From: Lactococcus garvieae
Lineage (GTDB): Bacteria; Bacillota; Bacilli; Lactobacillales; Streptococcaceae
Assembly: GCF_016027715.1 (NCBI RefSeq)
Contig: NZ_CP065691.1
Coordinates: 496,001 to 560,000, forward strand
Reading direction: 5' to 3'
DNA: 64,000 nt
A program made the position numbers and the translations under genes. A model generated the notes under the pieces. The model did no database searches, was not told the DNA's origin, and saw only the letters and a list, made by a program, of their open reading frames with translations. The first letter of the stretch is position 1, and each line of letters starts with the position of its first letter. Of this stretch, positions 45,723 to 55,646 are shown piece after piece.

Positions 45723-47726
45723 ATGGCCAAAATATCAGATTTAATTATTAACACCCCAGAAAAAAACGAAGTTGAAGGTATTTTTCACAAGCATCCTAAG
45801 GGATTTGGATTTGTAAATCCTCTTGATGCTATTGATAAAAGCAATGATATCTTCATTTCCCCTAAATTCACGAAGTCCGCTATGGATGGAGATACCGTCA
45901 TTGTTCGTGTGCTTCACCAAAAAAATGCTAAGCGTGGTGCAGATGGACAAATTATCAAAATTACCAAACGCTCAGTGACGGAGACTGTGGGGAGCTATCA
46001 AAGCTTATCTAGTCGCCAAAGCAAACTAACGGGCTACAAAGGAACGATTCAACTTTACAATGATAAAATAACGGATCCGTTGTACATCAAACAACCCTTG
46101 CCTGAGATCCAAGAAGGAGATGTTGTTCGTGTAAAAGTTACACAACATCCAGATGAAAATAAAACTTTTGAAGGACAAATGCTGGAAATTATCGGACATA
46201 AAGATGATATCGGCATTGATATCTTGGAAGTGCTCTGTGCCATGAAGATTCCGCAAGAGTTTACGCCTGAAACAATAGCACAAACAGAAGCTATTCCAGA
46301 AGAACTAACTGAGGAAGATTTTGCAGGCCGTGAGGACTATCGCTCTGAGATTACTTATACTATTGATGGTGAAGATTCTAAAGACTTAGATGATGCCATT
46401 CATGTCAAAAAATTAGACAATGGTCACTTTGAACTTGGAGTGCATATCGCCGATGTTTCTCATTATGTTACGGACGGATCTCCCTTAGACAAAGAAGCAT
46501 TTGAACGGGCTACATCCGTCTATGTGACAGATCGTGTTGTTCCAATGCTACCTGTCAAACTTTCTAATAATCTTTGTTCACTGAATGAGGCACAAGAACG
46601 TTTGACTATGTCTTGTGTGATGGAAATCAATAACTCAGGCAAAATCGTAAGCTATAAAATCGGTCCCTCAGTAATCAAAACAACTTACCGTATGACTTAT
46701 TCAACAGTAAATAAAATGTTGAATAAAGGCCAAGAAGGACACCGAGAAAGTCTCGAGCAATTCCCTAAAATTGTTGATTCTGTAGCCGTTGCGGGTGAAC
46801 TTCATGCTCTTTTAGAAGATATGCGACATGATCGTGGTATGATCGAATTTGACGAGAGTGAAGCCAAGGTAATTTTGGATGAAAAAGGTCATGCTGTAGA
46901 TGTTGTTAAACGTGAGCGTGGAACAGCCGAACGGATGATCGAATCCTTCATGCTGGCAGCCAATGAGACAGTTGCCTTGGATTTCCAGAAGAAAAAGCTT
47001 CCTTCACTTTATCGTGTGCATGACAAGCCAAAAGAAAAAGCTTTTGCCAAGCTCATGGAAAAAGCAGCTGATGCTGGGTTTAGCTTAAGTTCTAACTCTC
47101 ATGAAGCTGTAAACTACTTTGCCGAGGAAATCAAAGGGACAGCTTATGAAAAAACGTTAACTTATCAGTTACGTCATACAATGTCCACAGCTCTTTATTC
47201 GGAAAAAAACACGCAACATTACGGCTTGGCAGCGACAGATTATACGCACTTTACAAGTCCTATTCGTCGTTATCCTGACTTGATTGTCCATCGTTTGCTC
47301 CATCTTTATCCTGCAGATCACTCGAATCGCACGAAAGAAGAATGGAAAGAGCGTTTGCCGGAAATTGCAAAACAATCTTCAGACATGGAGCACCGTGCTG
47401 TCGTCACAGAGCGTATCGTGGATGCCATGAAGAAAGCGGAATATATGGAAGACCATATTGGCGAAGTGTATAATGCTACAGTTACAGGGGTCCAAAAGTT
47501 CGGTCTCTTTATGGAACTGGAAAATACTGTTCAAGGTTTGATTCGTACTGTAAATCTGCATACTGGAGTTGAAGAAGCGATCGAATTTGACGAGGAAGAA
47601 GATTTATTCAAAGGTAAGAAATCAGAAAAAACTTACCGTATGGGTGATGTCCTCAAAATTCGTGTTCTTTCAGCAAACAAGCGCAAAGGAACAGTCGATT
47701 TCGAAGAACTCAAAGAAGAAGAATAA
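45723..47726 (+). CDS. rnr: RNase R family 3'-5' exoribonuclease
   Basis: 667 residues. Cold-shock-like OB domain near the start (EGIFHKHPKGFGFVNP), a second CSD, the RNB catalytic core with DGEDSKDLDDAIHV (metal-binding Asp residues) and an S1 domain (GEVYNATVTGVQKFGLFMEL). It degrades structured RNA. It is shorter than classical RNase R (~800), lacking the basic C-terminal tail and having a short N-terminus, as some lactic acid bacteria show. Start at ATG 45723, downstream of the promoter; ribosome site weak. Confidence 0.92.
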   Translation: MAKISDLIINTPEKNEVEGIFHKHPKGFGFVNPLDAIDKSNDIFISPKFTKSAMDGDTVIVRVLHQKNAKRGADGQIIKITKRSVTETVGSYQSLSSRQSKLTGYKGTIQLYNDKITDPLYIKQPLPEIQEGDVVRVKVTQHPDENKTFEGQMLEIIGHKDDIGIDILEVLCAMKIPQEFTPETIAQTEAIPEELTEEDFAGREDYRSEITYTIDGEDSKDLDDAIHVKKLDNGHFELGVHIADVSHYVTDGSPLDKEAFERATSVYVTDRVVPMLPVKLSNNLCSLNEAQERLTMSCVMEINNSGKIVSYKIGPSVIKTTYRMTYSTVNKMLNKGQEGHRESLEQFPKIVDSVAVAGELHALLEDMRHDRGMIEFDESEAKVILDEKGHAVDVVKRERGTAERMIESFMLAANETVALDFQKKKLPSLYRVHDKPKEKAFAKLMEKAADAGFSLSSNSHEAVNYFAEEIKGTAYEKTLTYQLRHTMSTALYSEKNTQHYGLAATDYTHFTSPIRRYPDLIVHRLLHLYPADHSNRTKEEWKERLPEIAKQSSDMEHRAVVTERIVDAMKKAEYMEDHIGEVYNATVTGVQKFGLFMELENTVQGLIRTVNLHTGVEEAIEFDEEEDLFKGKKSEKTYRMGDVLKIRVLSANKRKGTVDFEELKEEE

Positions 47727-47730
47727 ACAA

Positions 47731-47768
47731 AAATAAGCTTTATCAGTCTTGATAAAGCTTATTTTTTT
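47731..47768. terminator. Bidirectional terminator, rnr and nadD
   Basis: AAATAAGCTTTATCA (47731-47745), GTCT, TGATAAAGCTTATTT (47750-47764), perfect 15 bp followed by T. The nadD stop codon lies inside the stem. Confidence 0.93.
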
Positions 47769-48327
47769 GAATATATTCAATAACTGCTTGCGGCATGAGG
47801 TAAGTCGGCTCAATGCCAGATTTAAACATATTTCTTAAGGAAGTACTTGAAACTGAAGAAAGAGGCAAGTCTAACCACTGGACAGGATAAGCACTTTCAC
47901 ACGGTGTCGTTGAACGCTCAATAGCAACAAAGTGGACCATCTTAATCAATAAATCAATATTATACCATTTAGGCAGATAGTCGACCATATCACTTCCAAT
48001 AATAAAATAAAAATCAGTGTCAGGATATTGTTGTGTTAGAAGTTTCATCGTGTCGTAAGTATAGGACTTGCCTCCACGTTCAACTTCTCCAAGTTCAAGC
48101 GATAAGCGAGGATTTCCAGCGATTGCAAGTGCGAGCATATTTACACGATGTTTTGCTGAAATCGTTGTTTTTTCATCCACATGCGGGGGCAAGGCTTCAG
48201 GCATAAGCCAGACTTTGTCTAATTCAAGCTGTTGTGCCACTTGATCTGCCATCATAAGATGAGTAAAATGGACCGGGTTAAAGTTACCGCCGAGGATACC
48301 GATTTTCTTCTTTTTTACTTTTTCCAT
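47743..48327 (-). CDS. nadD: Nicotinate-nucleotide adenylyltransferase
   Basis: 194 residues from the preferred start at 48327 (MEKVKKKKIGILGG). Joins nicotinate mononucleotide and ATP to deamido-NAD. GGNFNPVHFTH holds the nucleotide-binding His20 and His23, and VSSTSLRNM is the ISSTxIR motif. The frame extends to an ATG at 48363, but TATAAT abuts that ATG, so it would lie at or before the transcript start; AAGGAG (48341-48347) serves 48327, although spaced rather far. Related pncB and nadE lie divergently. Confidence 0.93.
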   Translation of the reverse strand: MEKVKKKKIGILGGNFNPVHFTHLMMADQVAQQLELDKVWLMPEALPPHVDEKTTISAKHRVNMLALAIAGNPRLSLELGEVERGGKSYTYDTMKLLTQQYPDTDFYFIIGSDMVDYLPKWYNIDLLIKMVHFVAIERSTTPCESAYPVQWLDLPLSSVSSTSLRNMFKSGIEPTYLMPQAVIEYIQKNKLYQD

Positions 48328-48363
48328 TCGTGGATGTGTAGGCTCCTTTTTGATTCTTTCCAT

Positions 48364-48372
48364 ATTATAGCA
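48364..48372 (-). promoter_or_regulatory. Extended -10 promoter of nadD
   Basis: TGCTATAAT on the minus strand, directly adjoining the upstream in-frame ATG. Expected transcript start near 48357. Confidence 0.65.
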
Positions 48373-48527
48373 GAAAAACGAGAGAAGTGCTTTTCATCAT
48401 AAATATTAGAATAATGATATTTTAGTGATTTTTAATTAATAATATTATTGGATAAAAAATAAATTTATAACTGTATCTGAATATTTTAAAAATGAAAGAG
48501 ATGACAATACAATTTACTGTTAAATTT

Positions 48528-48536
48528 TGTTAAAAT
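48528..48536 (+). promoter_or_regulatory. Extended -10 promoter of pncB operon
   Basis: TGTTAAAAT (48528-48536). The ~150 bp upstream are very AT-rich with an AATAATATTATT palindrome near 48437; no known NAD-regulator site was recognised. Confidence 0.5.
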
Positions 48537-48576
48537 AGACTTAGAATATAATTTGCTACTCATAAAAGGAGTCACC

Positions 48577-50040
48577 ATGTCACTATATCCAGATGATAGT
48601 TTAACTTTACATACAGATCTTTATCAAATCAACATGATGCAGACCTACTGGCAGCTTGGTCGCCATAACCGAAATTCTGTTTTTGAAGTCTTTTTCCGCT
48701 CAATGCCTTTTGAAAATGGCTATGCTATTTTTGCTGGTCTGGAACGCATGGTAGACTACTTAAAGGAGTTGCGCTTTACAGAAACAGATATATCTTATCT
48801 TCGTGAACTTGATTATCCGGAAGACTTTTTGAAATACCTTGCTGAGCTACGTTTCACCGGAACAGTTCGCTCTGTTCAAGAAGGCGAGCTTGTTTTTGCG
48901 AATGAACCTCTGGTACAAATTGAAGGACCTTTGGCGGAATGTCAACTTATTGAGACAGCTGTACTCAATATTATTAATTTCCAAACTTTAATTGCAACAA
49001 AGGCTTCACGTATCAAATCAGTGATTGGCGATGACCCTTTGTTGGAGTTTGGGACACGACGGGCACAGGAAATGGATGCTGCCATCTGGGGGACACGGGC
49101 CGCTTATATTGGTGGTGCTGATGCGACAAGTAATGTTCGTGCCGCTAAAATTTTTGGGATTAAGCCAAGTGGTACACACGCGCATGCTTTAGTTCAAAGC
49201 TATGGGAATGATTATGAGGCCTTTAAAGCCTACGCACAGACACATAAAGATTGTGTTTTCCTTGTCGATACTTATGATACATTAAATATCGGAGTGCCAT
49301 CTGCGATTCGCGTGGCGCGTGAGTTTGGTGATAAGATTAACTTCCAAGGTGTGCGTATCGACTCTGGCGACATGGCTTATATCTCGAAAAAAGTGCGTAA
49401 ACAATTGGATGAAGCAGGATTTACGGATGCTAAGATCTATGCTTCTAACGACTTGGATGAAGCAACTATTTTGAATTTAAAGATGCAAAGAGCTAAGATT
49501 GATGTTTGGGGTGTGGGGACAAAACTCATCACAGCCTATGATCAGCCTGCCTTAGGTGCGGTGTATAAACTTGTTTCTATGGAAGATGATCAAGGTGAAA
49601 TGCAAGACACAATCAAGCTGTCTAGCAATGCTGAAAAAGTTTCAACACCAGGCAAGAAACAAATTTGGCGCATCACAAGAGAAAGCGATGGTAAGTCAGA
49701 AGGAGATTACATTACTTTTGATGATGAAAGACCAGATCAGAGTGACGAAATCTATATGTTCCACCCTGTTCATACTTTTATCAATAAAAATGTACGTGAT
49801 TTCACGGCAAAACCTTTACTCAATGAAATCTTTGTTAACGGTCAGCAAGTTTATACACTTCCTACTTTAGAAGAAATCAAAAATTTTGCTGAAGCGAACT
49901 TAACAGAGCTTTGGGATGAATACAAACGTAATCTCAATCCTCAGCCATATCCTGTTGATCTGTCACAAGAACTATGGAACCATAAGATGCGTCTGATTAG
50001 TCAAGTACGCACAAAAGTTTCTGGAATGAAATTGGATTGA
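48577..50040 (+). CDS. pncB: Nicotinate phosphoribosyltransferase
   Basis: 487 residues. Converts nicotinate and PRPP (with ATP) to nicotinate mononucleotide, entry of the salvage pathway. Landmarks: LHTDLYQINMMQTYW, FEVFFRSMPF, EFGTRRAQ (phosphorylated His position follows in family), SGTHAHALVQSYG, GVRIDSGDM and ASNDLDE. AAAAGGAG sets ATG 48577. Leads pncB-GNAT-nadE. Confidence 0.96.
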   Translation: MSLYPDDSLTLHTDLYQINMMQTYWQLGRHNRNSVFEVFFRSMPFENGYAIFAGLERMVDYLKELRFTETDISYLRELDYPEDFLKYLAELRFTGTVRSVQEGELVFANEPLVQIEGPLAECQLIETAVLNIINFQTLIATKASRIKSVIGDDPLLEFGTRRAQEMDAAIWGTRAAYIGGADATSNVRAAKIFGIKPSGTHAHALVQSYGNDYEAFKAYAQTHKDCVFLVDTYDTLNIGVPSAIRVAREFGDKINFQGVRIDSGDMAYISKKVRKQLDEAGFTDAKIYASNDLDEATILNLKMQRAKIDVWGVGTKLITAYDQPALGAVYKLVSMEDDQGEMQDTIKLSSNAEKVSTPGKKQIWRITRESDGKSEGDYITFDDERPDQSDEIYMFHPVHTFINKNVRDFTAKPLLNEIFVNGQQVYTLPTLEEIKNFAEANLTELWDEYKRNLNPQPYPVDLSQELWNHKMRLISQVRTKVSGMKLD

Positions 50041-50044
50041 TACT

Positions 50045-50533
50045 ATGAGAATAAAAAATATAGAGCTAGCCCATGCGGAAGCTTTTGGGCAATTACAAAA
50101 AGAAATTTATCAAGAAAATAACTTTATGCTAATTGAGCCCGATGAGCAGAAGACAAAACTGCACGAGTTAGCAAATCAGATTGCTTCAGCAGACTTCATG
50201 ATAGGCGCTGATAATGACAAGGGAGAATTAGTTGCATATCTTGCTGCTTATCGTGGCGCTTATCGGCGAGTTCAGCATAGAGTGTCACTTGTTATTGCGG
50301 TGCGCAAGTCTTATCGCCGTCAGGGTATTGCCAGCCAGCTCTTTGCTGAATTAGAAGAATGGGCAAGAAAAAACCAAATTACGCGTTTAGAACTCACGGT
50401 TGCAATGAACAACAGTGCAGCTATCTCTTGTTATAAAACGAATGGTTTTATTATTGAAGGAGTTCGGAGCCAGTCTCTCAAAATCAATGATGAGTTGGTT
50501 GATGAATTTTACATGGCTAAAATATTGGAGTGA
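50045..50533 (+). CDS. GNAT family acetyltransferase
   Basis: 162 residues. The acetyl-CoA loop is [14 protein letters not shown] (about 90-103), and [15 protein letters not shown] is the usual RimI-like C-terminal block. Substrate unknown. It sits between pncB and nadE, 4 nt after pncB and overlapping or touching nadE, so is co-expressed with NAD synthesis genes; a direct role there is not shown. Confidence 0.88.
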   Translation: MRIKNIELAHAEAFGQLQKEIYQENNFMLIEPDEQKTKLHELANQIASADFMIGADNDKGELVAYLAAYRGAYRRVQHRVSLVIAVRKSYRRQGIASQLFAELEEWARKNQITRLELTVAMNNSAAISCYKTNGFIIEGVRSQSLKINDELVDEFYMAKILE

Positions 50534-50535
50534 AT

Positions 50536-51360
50536 ATGTCTTTACAAGAAAAAATTATCAAAGAATTAGGTGTTAAGCCAAATATAAATGCACAAGAAGA
50601 AATCCGCAAGTCGGTCGATTTTCTCAAAGATTATTTAAAAAAATATCCTTTTATAAAAACTTACGTTTTAGGTATTTCTGGCGGACAAGATTCGACATTA
50701 GCTGGACGTTTGGGACAAATTGCGATTGAAGAAATGCGTGCTGAGACAGGAGATGATGCATACACATTTGTGGCTATTCGCTTGCCTTATGGCGTTCAAG
50801 CTGATGAAGAAGATGCGCAAAGAGCACTCAAATTCATTAAGCCTGACAAAAGTTTAGTCGTAAATATTAAAGATGCTGTGGATGCCCAAGTTGCAGCATT
50901 AGAGGCAACTGGTGTGGAAATCTCTGATTTTAATAAGGGTAATATCAAAGCGCGTCAACGTATGATTAGCCAATATGGCATCGCTGGTGGTATGCAGGGC
51001 GCTGTATTGGGTACAGACCATGCTGCAGAAAATATCACTGGCTTTTATACGAAATATGGTGATGGCGGCGCAGACCTTCTTCCCCTTTTCCGTCTAAATA
51101 AACGTCAAGGGAAGATGCTTCTGGCAGCTTTAGGAGCGGTTCCTGCTCTTTATGAAAAAGTGCCAACAGCGGATTTAGAAGACGGTAAGCCTGGCTTAGC
51201 AGACGAAGTTGCTTTAGGTGTAACTTATGATGATATTGACAACTATACAGAAGGCCGTTCTGTTTCTCCTGAAGCTAAGGAAAAAATTGAAAACTGGTAT
51301 CTTAAGACTGAACATAAACGTCACCTGCCGATTACCGTTTTTGATGATTTTTGGAAATAA
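50536..51360 (+). CDS. nadE: NH3-dependent NAD+ synthetase
   Basis: 274 residues. Amidates deamido-NAD with ammonia and ATP, the last step of NAD synthesis. The PP-loop is [10 protein letters not shown] (46-55). [25 protein letters not shown] (in parts: GTDHAAEN) and [10 protein letters not shown] are conserved. Lacks a glutaminase domain. TTGGAG before ATG 50536; GTG 50530 is possible. A strong terminator follows. Confidence 0.97.
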   Translation: MSLQEKIIKELGVKPNINAQEEIRKSVDFLKDYLKKYPFIKTYVLGISGGQDSTLAGRLGQIAIEEMRAETGDDAYTFVAIRLPYGVQADEEDAQRALKFIKPDKSLVVNIKDAVDAQVAALEATGVEISDFNKGNIKARQRMISQYGIAGGMQGAVLGTDHAAENITGFYTKYGDGGADLLPLFRLNKRQGKMLLAALGAVPALYEKVPTADLEDGKPGLADEVALGVTYDDIDNYTEGRSVSPEAKEKIENWYLKTEHKRHLPITVFDDFWK

Positions 51361-51378
51361 AATGAGAATTTTTGCAAT

Positions 51379-51413
51379 AAAGACGTTAGCATTTTGCGGA
51401 CGTCTTTTTTTTA
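51379..51413 (+). terminator. Terminator after nadE
   Basis: AAGACGT (51380-51386) and ACGTCTT (51400-51406) with a 13-nt loop, then TTTTTT. Confidence 0.9.
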
Positions 51414-51443
51414 CTTAAATCAATAAAGCAAAGTATTAGAGTA

Positions 51444-51473
51444 TGTTATAATTAAATAATATAAACGCTTACA
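51444..51473 (+). promoter_or_regulatory. ABC operon promoter with downstream cre site
   Basis: Extended -10 TGTTATAAT (51444-51452). TATAAACGCTTACA (51460-51473) matches 13 of 14 cre positions and spans the predicted transcript start, directly before AGGAGG. Geometry like that at glpK. Confidence 0.75.
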
Positions 51474-51484
51474 GGAGGAATATT

Positions 51485-52186
51485 ATGCCCTACATCGAAA
51501 TAATAGAAGAGTCAAAAATTTATCAATCTGGTGGAGAAAAGATATATGCAAATGATCACGTGAACTTTGCTATTGAAAAAGGTGAATTAGCAGTAATCCT
51601 AGGAACTTCCGGAGCAGGAAAGTCGACTATTTTGAATATCTTGGGTGGCATGGACTCCAGTGATGAGGGGCAAGTTATTATTGATGGAACAAATATTGCT
51701 GAGCTTTCACCAAAAGAGTTGATTACTTATCGCAGACGAGATGTAGGTTTTGTTTTTCAGTTTTATAATTTAATCAATAATCTAACGACAAAAGAAAATG
51801 TAGAACTGGCTTCAGAAATAGTTGAAAATGCAATGGATCCTGTGGAAGTTTTAAAAAATGTCGGCTTAGGACATCGTTTAGATAATTTCCCTTCACAGCT
51901 TTCAGGTGGGGAGCAGCAGCGTGTAGCAATAGCGCGTGCCATCGCTAAAAATCCTAAAATTCTTCTTTGCGATGAACCTACAGGTGCCCTTGATTATCAC
52001 ACAGGAAAACATGTTCTAAAAATCTTACAAGATATGGCACGTGTTCAGGGAACGACAGTAATCATCGTGACGCATAACGCGGCAATTAGCCAAATTGCCG
52101 ATCGTATCATTCACGTCCACGACGGAAGTGTCAAAGAGATTAAAATGAATGAAAAGCCTTTGGATATTGAAACGATTGAGTGGTGA
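51485..52186 (+). CDS. ABC transporter ATP-binding protein (MacB/LolD type)
   Basis: 233 residues. Walker A GTSGAGKS (40-47), signature LSGGEQQ (139-145), Walker [12 protein letters not shown] (160-170). Similarity is to ATPases that pair with FtsX-type permeases. AGGAGG precedes ATG. The partner permease starts 5 nt after its stop, but that permease appears damaged. Substrate unknown; candidate cre control upstream. Confidence 0.93.
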   Translation: MPYIEIIEESKIYQSGGEKIYANDHVNFAIEKGELAVILGTSGAGKSTILNILGGMDSSDEGQVIIDGTNIAELSPKELITYRRRDVGFVFQFYNLINNLTTKENVELASEIVENAMDPVEVLKNVGLGHRLDNFPSQLSGGEQQRVAIARAIAKNPKILLCDEPTGALDYHTGKHVLKILQDMARVQGTTVIIVTHNAAISQIADRIIHVHDGSVKEIKMNEKPLDIETIEW

Positions 52187-52190
52187 TGTG

Positions 52191-54749
52191 ATGAAAACAA
52201 AAATACTCAATAAAGATATTAAGCGTTCAATTACAGGCTCTTTAGGACGTTTTTTCTCCATTTTTTCACTTATGACTCTGGGAGTCTTTGCTTTTGTTGG
52301 TCTGAAATTATCTGGCCCCAATATGCGTGCAACAGCAGAAGAATTCTATGCACGCCATCATTTGGCAGATATGAGTATTACTTCAAGTGTGGGTTTGGAT
52401 ACCTCTGATCAAGAACTTATACGTCAGGCGCAAGGTACAAAAAAAGTAGAATTCGGTTATTTTCGTGATGTTATGTTGCCTGATAAAATGACTTCTCTTC
52501 GCCTTTTTTCTCAAGCAGAAAATCTATCAACTTATGAGCTCATGTCGGGAAGTATGCCCACTAAAGATAATGAAATTGCTCTGGATTTCCTTTATCAAGA
52601 GAAGTATAAACTTGGGGACACTATTCGTGTGACCGAAGAAAAAAGTAACGGCTCTTATATTCTTAAAACACATGAGTTTAAACTGGTGGGTTTTGTGAAG
52701 TCAAGCGAGTTTGTGGATAAAAGTCTGTATAGACAGACAAATATTGGGACAGGCCAGCTGAATGGTTATGCCGTCGTTTCACCAGATGTTTTTCAGTCAG
52801 ATGTGTACATGATTGCACGTCTCACATTTAACTCCACGCAGGGACTTAGTCCTTATGATAGTCAATTTACAGAACGCTCGGATCATTATCAAGAAGCGCT
52901 AAAAAACTTATTAGCTGATCAGCCGCAAAAACGCTTGGCTGAAATAAAAAGGGAACCTCAAGCTCAGTTAAAGCAGGCTCAAGCCCAGCTAAGTGTTGAA
53001 GAAGCAAAACTCAGTCAATCACAAGCAGAACTCAATCAACAAAAAGCTATAATAGGCGACAACCCTCAACTTCAAGTAATGCAAGAAAGGCTGGATGCGG
53101 GCAAACAGAAGCTTGCCGAAAGCAAAAGCCAGTTGCAAAATAAAAAAGAAGAGCTCGCCTCTATTTCTCTTCCCGTATATACAGTCAATAACCGGAAAGA
53201 AGGCAACCCTGGATATCAGACTTTTATTGATAACTCAACACGCATCGACACGCTTTCCAATATTTTCCCTGTTGTCCTCTTTGCCATTGCTGTTCTTGTG
53301 AGTTTGACCACAATGACACGTTTTGTAGAAGAAGAGCGGGGGAATATGGGACTGCTCAAAGCACTGGGGTATTCAAATGCTCAGATTAGAAGAAAATTTA
53401 TCGTTTATGGCGCTGTTTCGGCCTGTGCAGGGGCTACACTAGGTGTAATTTTAGGCCATGTGGTACTTCCTTATGTTGTTTTTAATGCTTACTCGGCTTC
53501 GTCAACTTTTTCTAATTTAATCTTGACTTTCTCCCCACTGTGGACGCTTCTTTCCTATGTGATAGCCCTTGCCTGTACCGTATTACCAGCTTACCTGGTA
53601 GCACAATCTGAACTGCGTGGTGCACCAGCAGCCCTCTTTTTAGCCAAACCACCTAAAGCTGGATCTCGCATCTTTTTAGAGCGTATCAAACCTATCTGGA
53701 CGCGGATGAGCTTTACATATAAGGTAACGGCACGAAATCTCTTTCGCTATAAACAGCGGATGCTTATGACGATAGTCGGGGTGGCAGGTTGTACCGCCCT
53801 TCTCGTGATGGGATTTGGTATTCGTGACTCCATCTCGGGACTCGGCCAGCGGCAATTTGGTGAAATCTTACATTATAATATGTTGGTGGTTTCAGAAGAT
53901 AAGCTCACAGCTCAGGAAGAAAAAGAACGAGAAAGTTTACTAAACTCGGAAGATGTTAAAGCTCATGAAGCTGTGCATTTTGAACAGCTGCATCAGACAG
54001 TTAATGATAATAGACAGGATATCAGTCTCATGGTTCCTGCAAATGATGAAGAATTTGCAAACTTTGTTACTTTAAGAAACCGGGTAAGTCAAGAAGAACT
54101 CAATTTATCTGATGACGGAGCAATAATTAGTGAAAAACTGGCTAAATTGCTTAAAGTAAAAGCCGGTGATACTGTTTCATTAAAGACAAATCAAGACAAA
54201 GCGATAGAAGTTAAAGTAGCAGGTATCACAGAGATGTACATGGGGCACTATATCTTCATGAACCAAAATCTTTATAAGAAGATTTTTGATGAAAACTTTA
54301 CAGCTAATGCGAATGTGTTGAAACTTCAAGATACCTCTAATGAACGAAGCCAAGCAATCGCGGCAGACTTTATGCGAAGCTCAGGCACGCTTACCGTATC
54401 ACAAAATAATGATTTACAAAATACCATCGATGCCTTTTTACACGGTATCAACAGTGTTATGTTTGTCCTGATAGGCTGTGCGATATTATTGGCTATTGTG
54501 GTTATCTATAATTTAACCAACATTAACGTCTCCGAGCGTATCAGGGAGCTCTCGACCATTAAAGTTCTTGGCTTTTATGATCGTGAAGTAACACTTTATA
54601 TTTACCGTGAAACGATTTTGTTGAGCTTCATGGGGATTCTGGTTGGTTTTGGTCTTGGCTCCTATTTCCATCACGTGATTATCACAATGCTTCCGACCGA
54701 TTTGATTATGTTTAATCCGATTCTCTTAGGAAGCAATCTCTTGCTTTGA
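52191..54749 (+). pseudogene. FtsX-family ABC permease, C-terminus lost by frameshift
   Basis: 852 residues are readable. One N-terminal helix, an extracytoplasmic region with a coiled coil (about 255-345, rich in Gln/Glu/Lys), an FtsX domain near 370-480 and another from about 755. The frame ends at SNLLL, just before the last helix should be complete. The family's C-terminal tail, VVVHLKLKNVDMLGALKSID, is present in another frame at 54749-54814 with its own stop, so an indel or small deletion near 54740 removed the normal end. It may be non-functional or partly active. Confidence 0.8.
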
Positions 54750-54817
54750 GTGTAGTTGTCCATTTAAAACTAAAAAATGTTGATATGCTAGGAGCTCTCA
54801 AATCTATTGATTAAAAT

Positions 54818-54848
54818 AAAAAAACTGTAGGTATTCTACAGTTTTTTT
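54818..54848. terminator. Bidirectional terminator, ABC operon and murT-gatD
   Basis: AAAAACTGTAG, loop GTATT, CTACAGTTTTT, with T-tracts usable on both strands; serves the convergent genes. Confidence 0.9.
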
Positions 54849-54854
54849 ATATAC

Positions 54855-55646
54855 TCAATGTTCGTACTTGTCAATCTTACGTTTGAGGTCCGCGACTTGT
54901 TGTCCTTTTTCCTCGTGTGCTAAAATATCTTCAAAAGCTGGAAGTTCCAATTCTTGACCATATTTTTGATACAAGGCAGTGGTTACCAAACGATATGCCA
55001 AGCGCGCGTTACGAGAAAGAATAGGGCCATGGAAGTATGTTCCAAAAGTATTTTTATAGTGGAGGCCTTCAGTGTCATCTTCTAGATTGTTTCCACCACC
55101 GTAAATGACTTTGCCTAAAGCTTTTTCGCCTGCCCCAAGATAAGTGATTCCCGAATGGTTTTCAAAACCATAGTATGTTTCACCAAATTCTTCATTGTGG
55201 ATTTGGATATCACCAATAAAACGATCGTTGCCGAGATTTTTCGTATAATGAGGCAAAATTCCAGTACAATCAATTTTATTGCCTGCAGCATTGATGTAGT
55301 ATTGGCCGAGCATTTGGTAGCCACCACAGATAGCAAGCATTGGTTTTTCCGCTTCAATATAAGATTTGAGTGGTTCAGTTAGATTTTTAAAACTGTCTGC
55401 AATAATTTCTTGCTCATAGTCTTGTCCACCTCCCCAGAAGACCAAATCATAAAGATCTTGATCAAACTTATCTTCTAAAGAGACAATATCAAAAGTCATT
55501 TCAGCGCCTAATTTCTCGCCGACATATTTTAACATGAGGATATTGCCGTTGTCACCGTAGGTGTTCATTAAATCCCCATAGAGATGGGCAACACGGAGTT
55601 CATATTTAGGGTTTTCTAAATTTGAAATTAAAGAAGTATAAACCAT
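54855..55646 (-). CDS. gatD: Lipid II isoglutaminyl synthase, glutaminase subunit GatD
   Basis: 263 residues. Class I glutamine amidotransferase with nucleophile Cys107 in [11 protein letters not shown] and a His in TYFHGPIL. It supplies ammonia to MurT, which amidates D-glutamate of lipid II to D-isoglutamine, needed for peptidoglycan cross-linking. It starts where murT ends (shared base), so is translationally coupled. A terminator closes the operon. Confidence 0.95.
   Translation of the reverse strand: MVYTSLISNLENPKYELRVAHLYGDLMNTYGDNGNILMLKYVGEKLGAEMTFDIVSLEDKFDQDLYDLVFWGGGQDYEQEIIADSFKNLTEPLKSYIEAEKPMLAICGGYQMLGQYYINAAGNKIDCTGILPHYTKNLGNDRFIGDIQIHNEEFGETYYGFENHSGITYLGAGEKALGKVIYGGGNNLEDDTEGLHYKNTFGTYFHGPILSRNARLAYRLVTTALYQKYGQELELPAFEDILAHEEKGQQVADLKRKIDKYEH

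Noticed and set aside
55155-55382. Plus-strand open frame inside gatD
   Set aside because: Antisense shadow of a well-supported gene; no ribosome site or family match.
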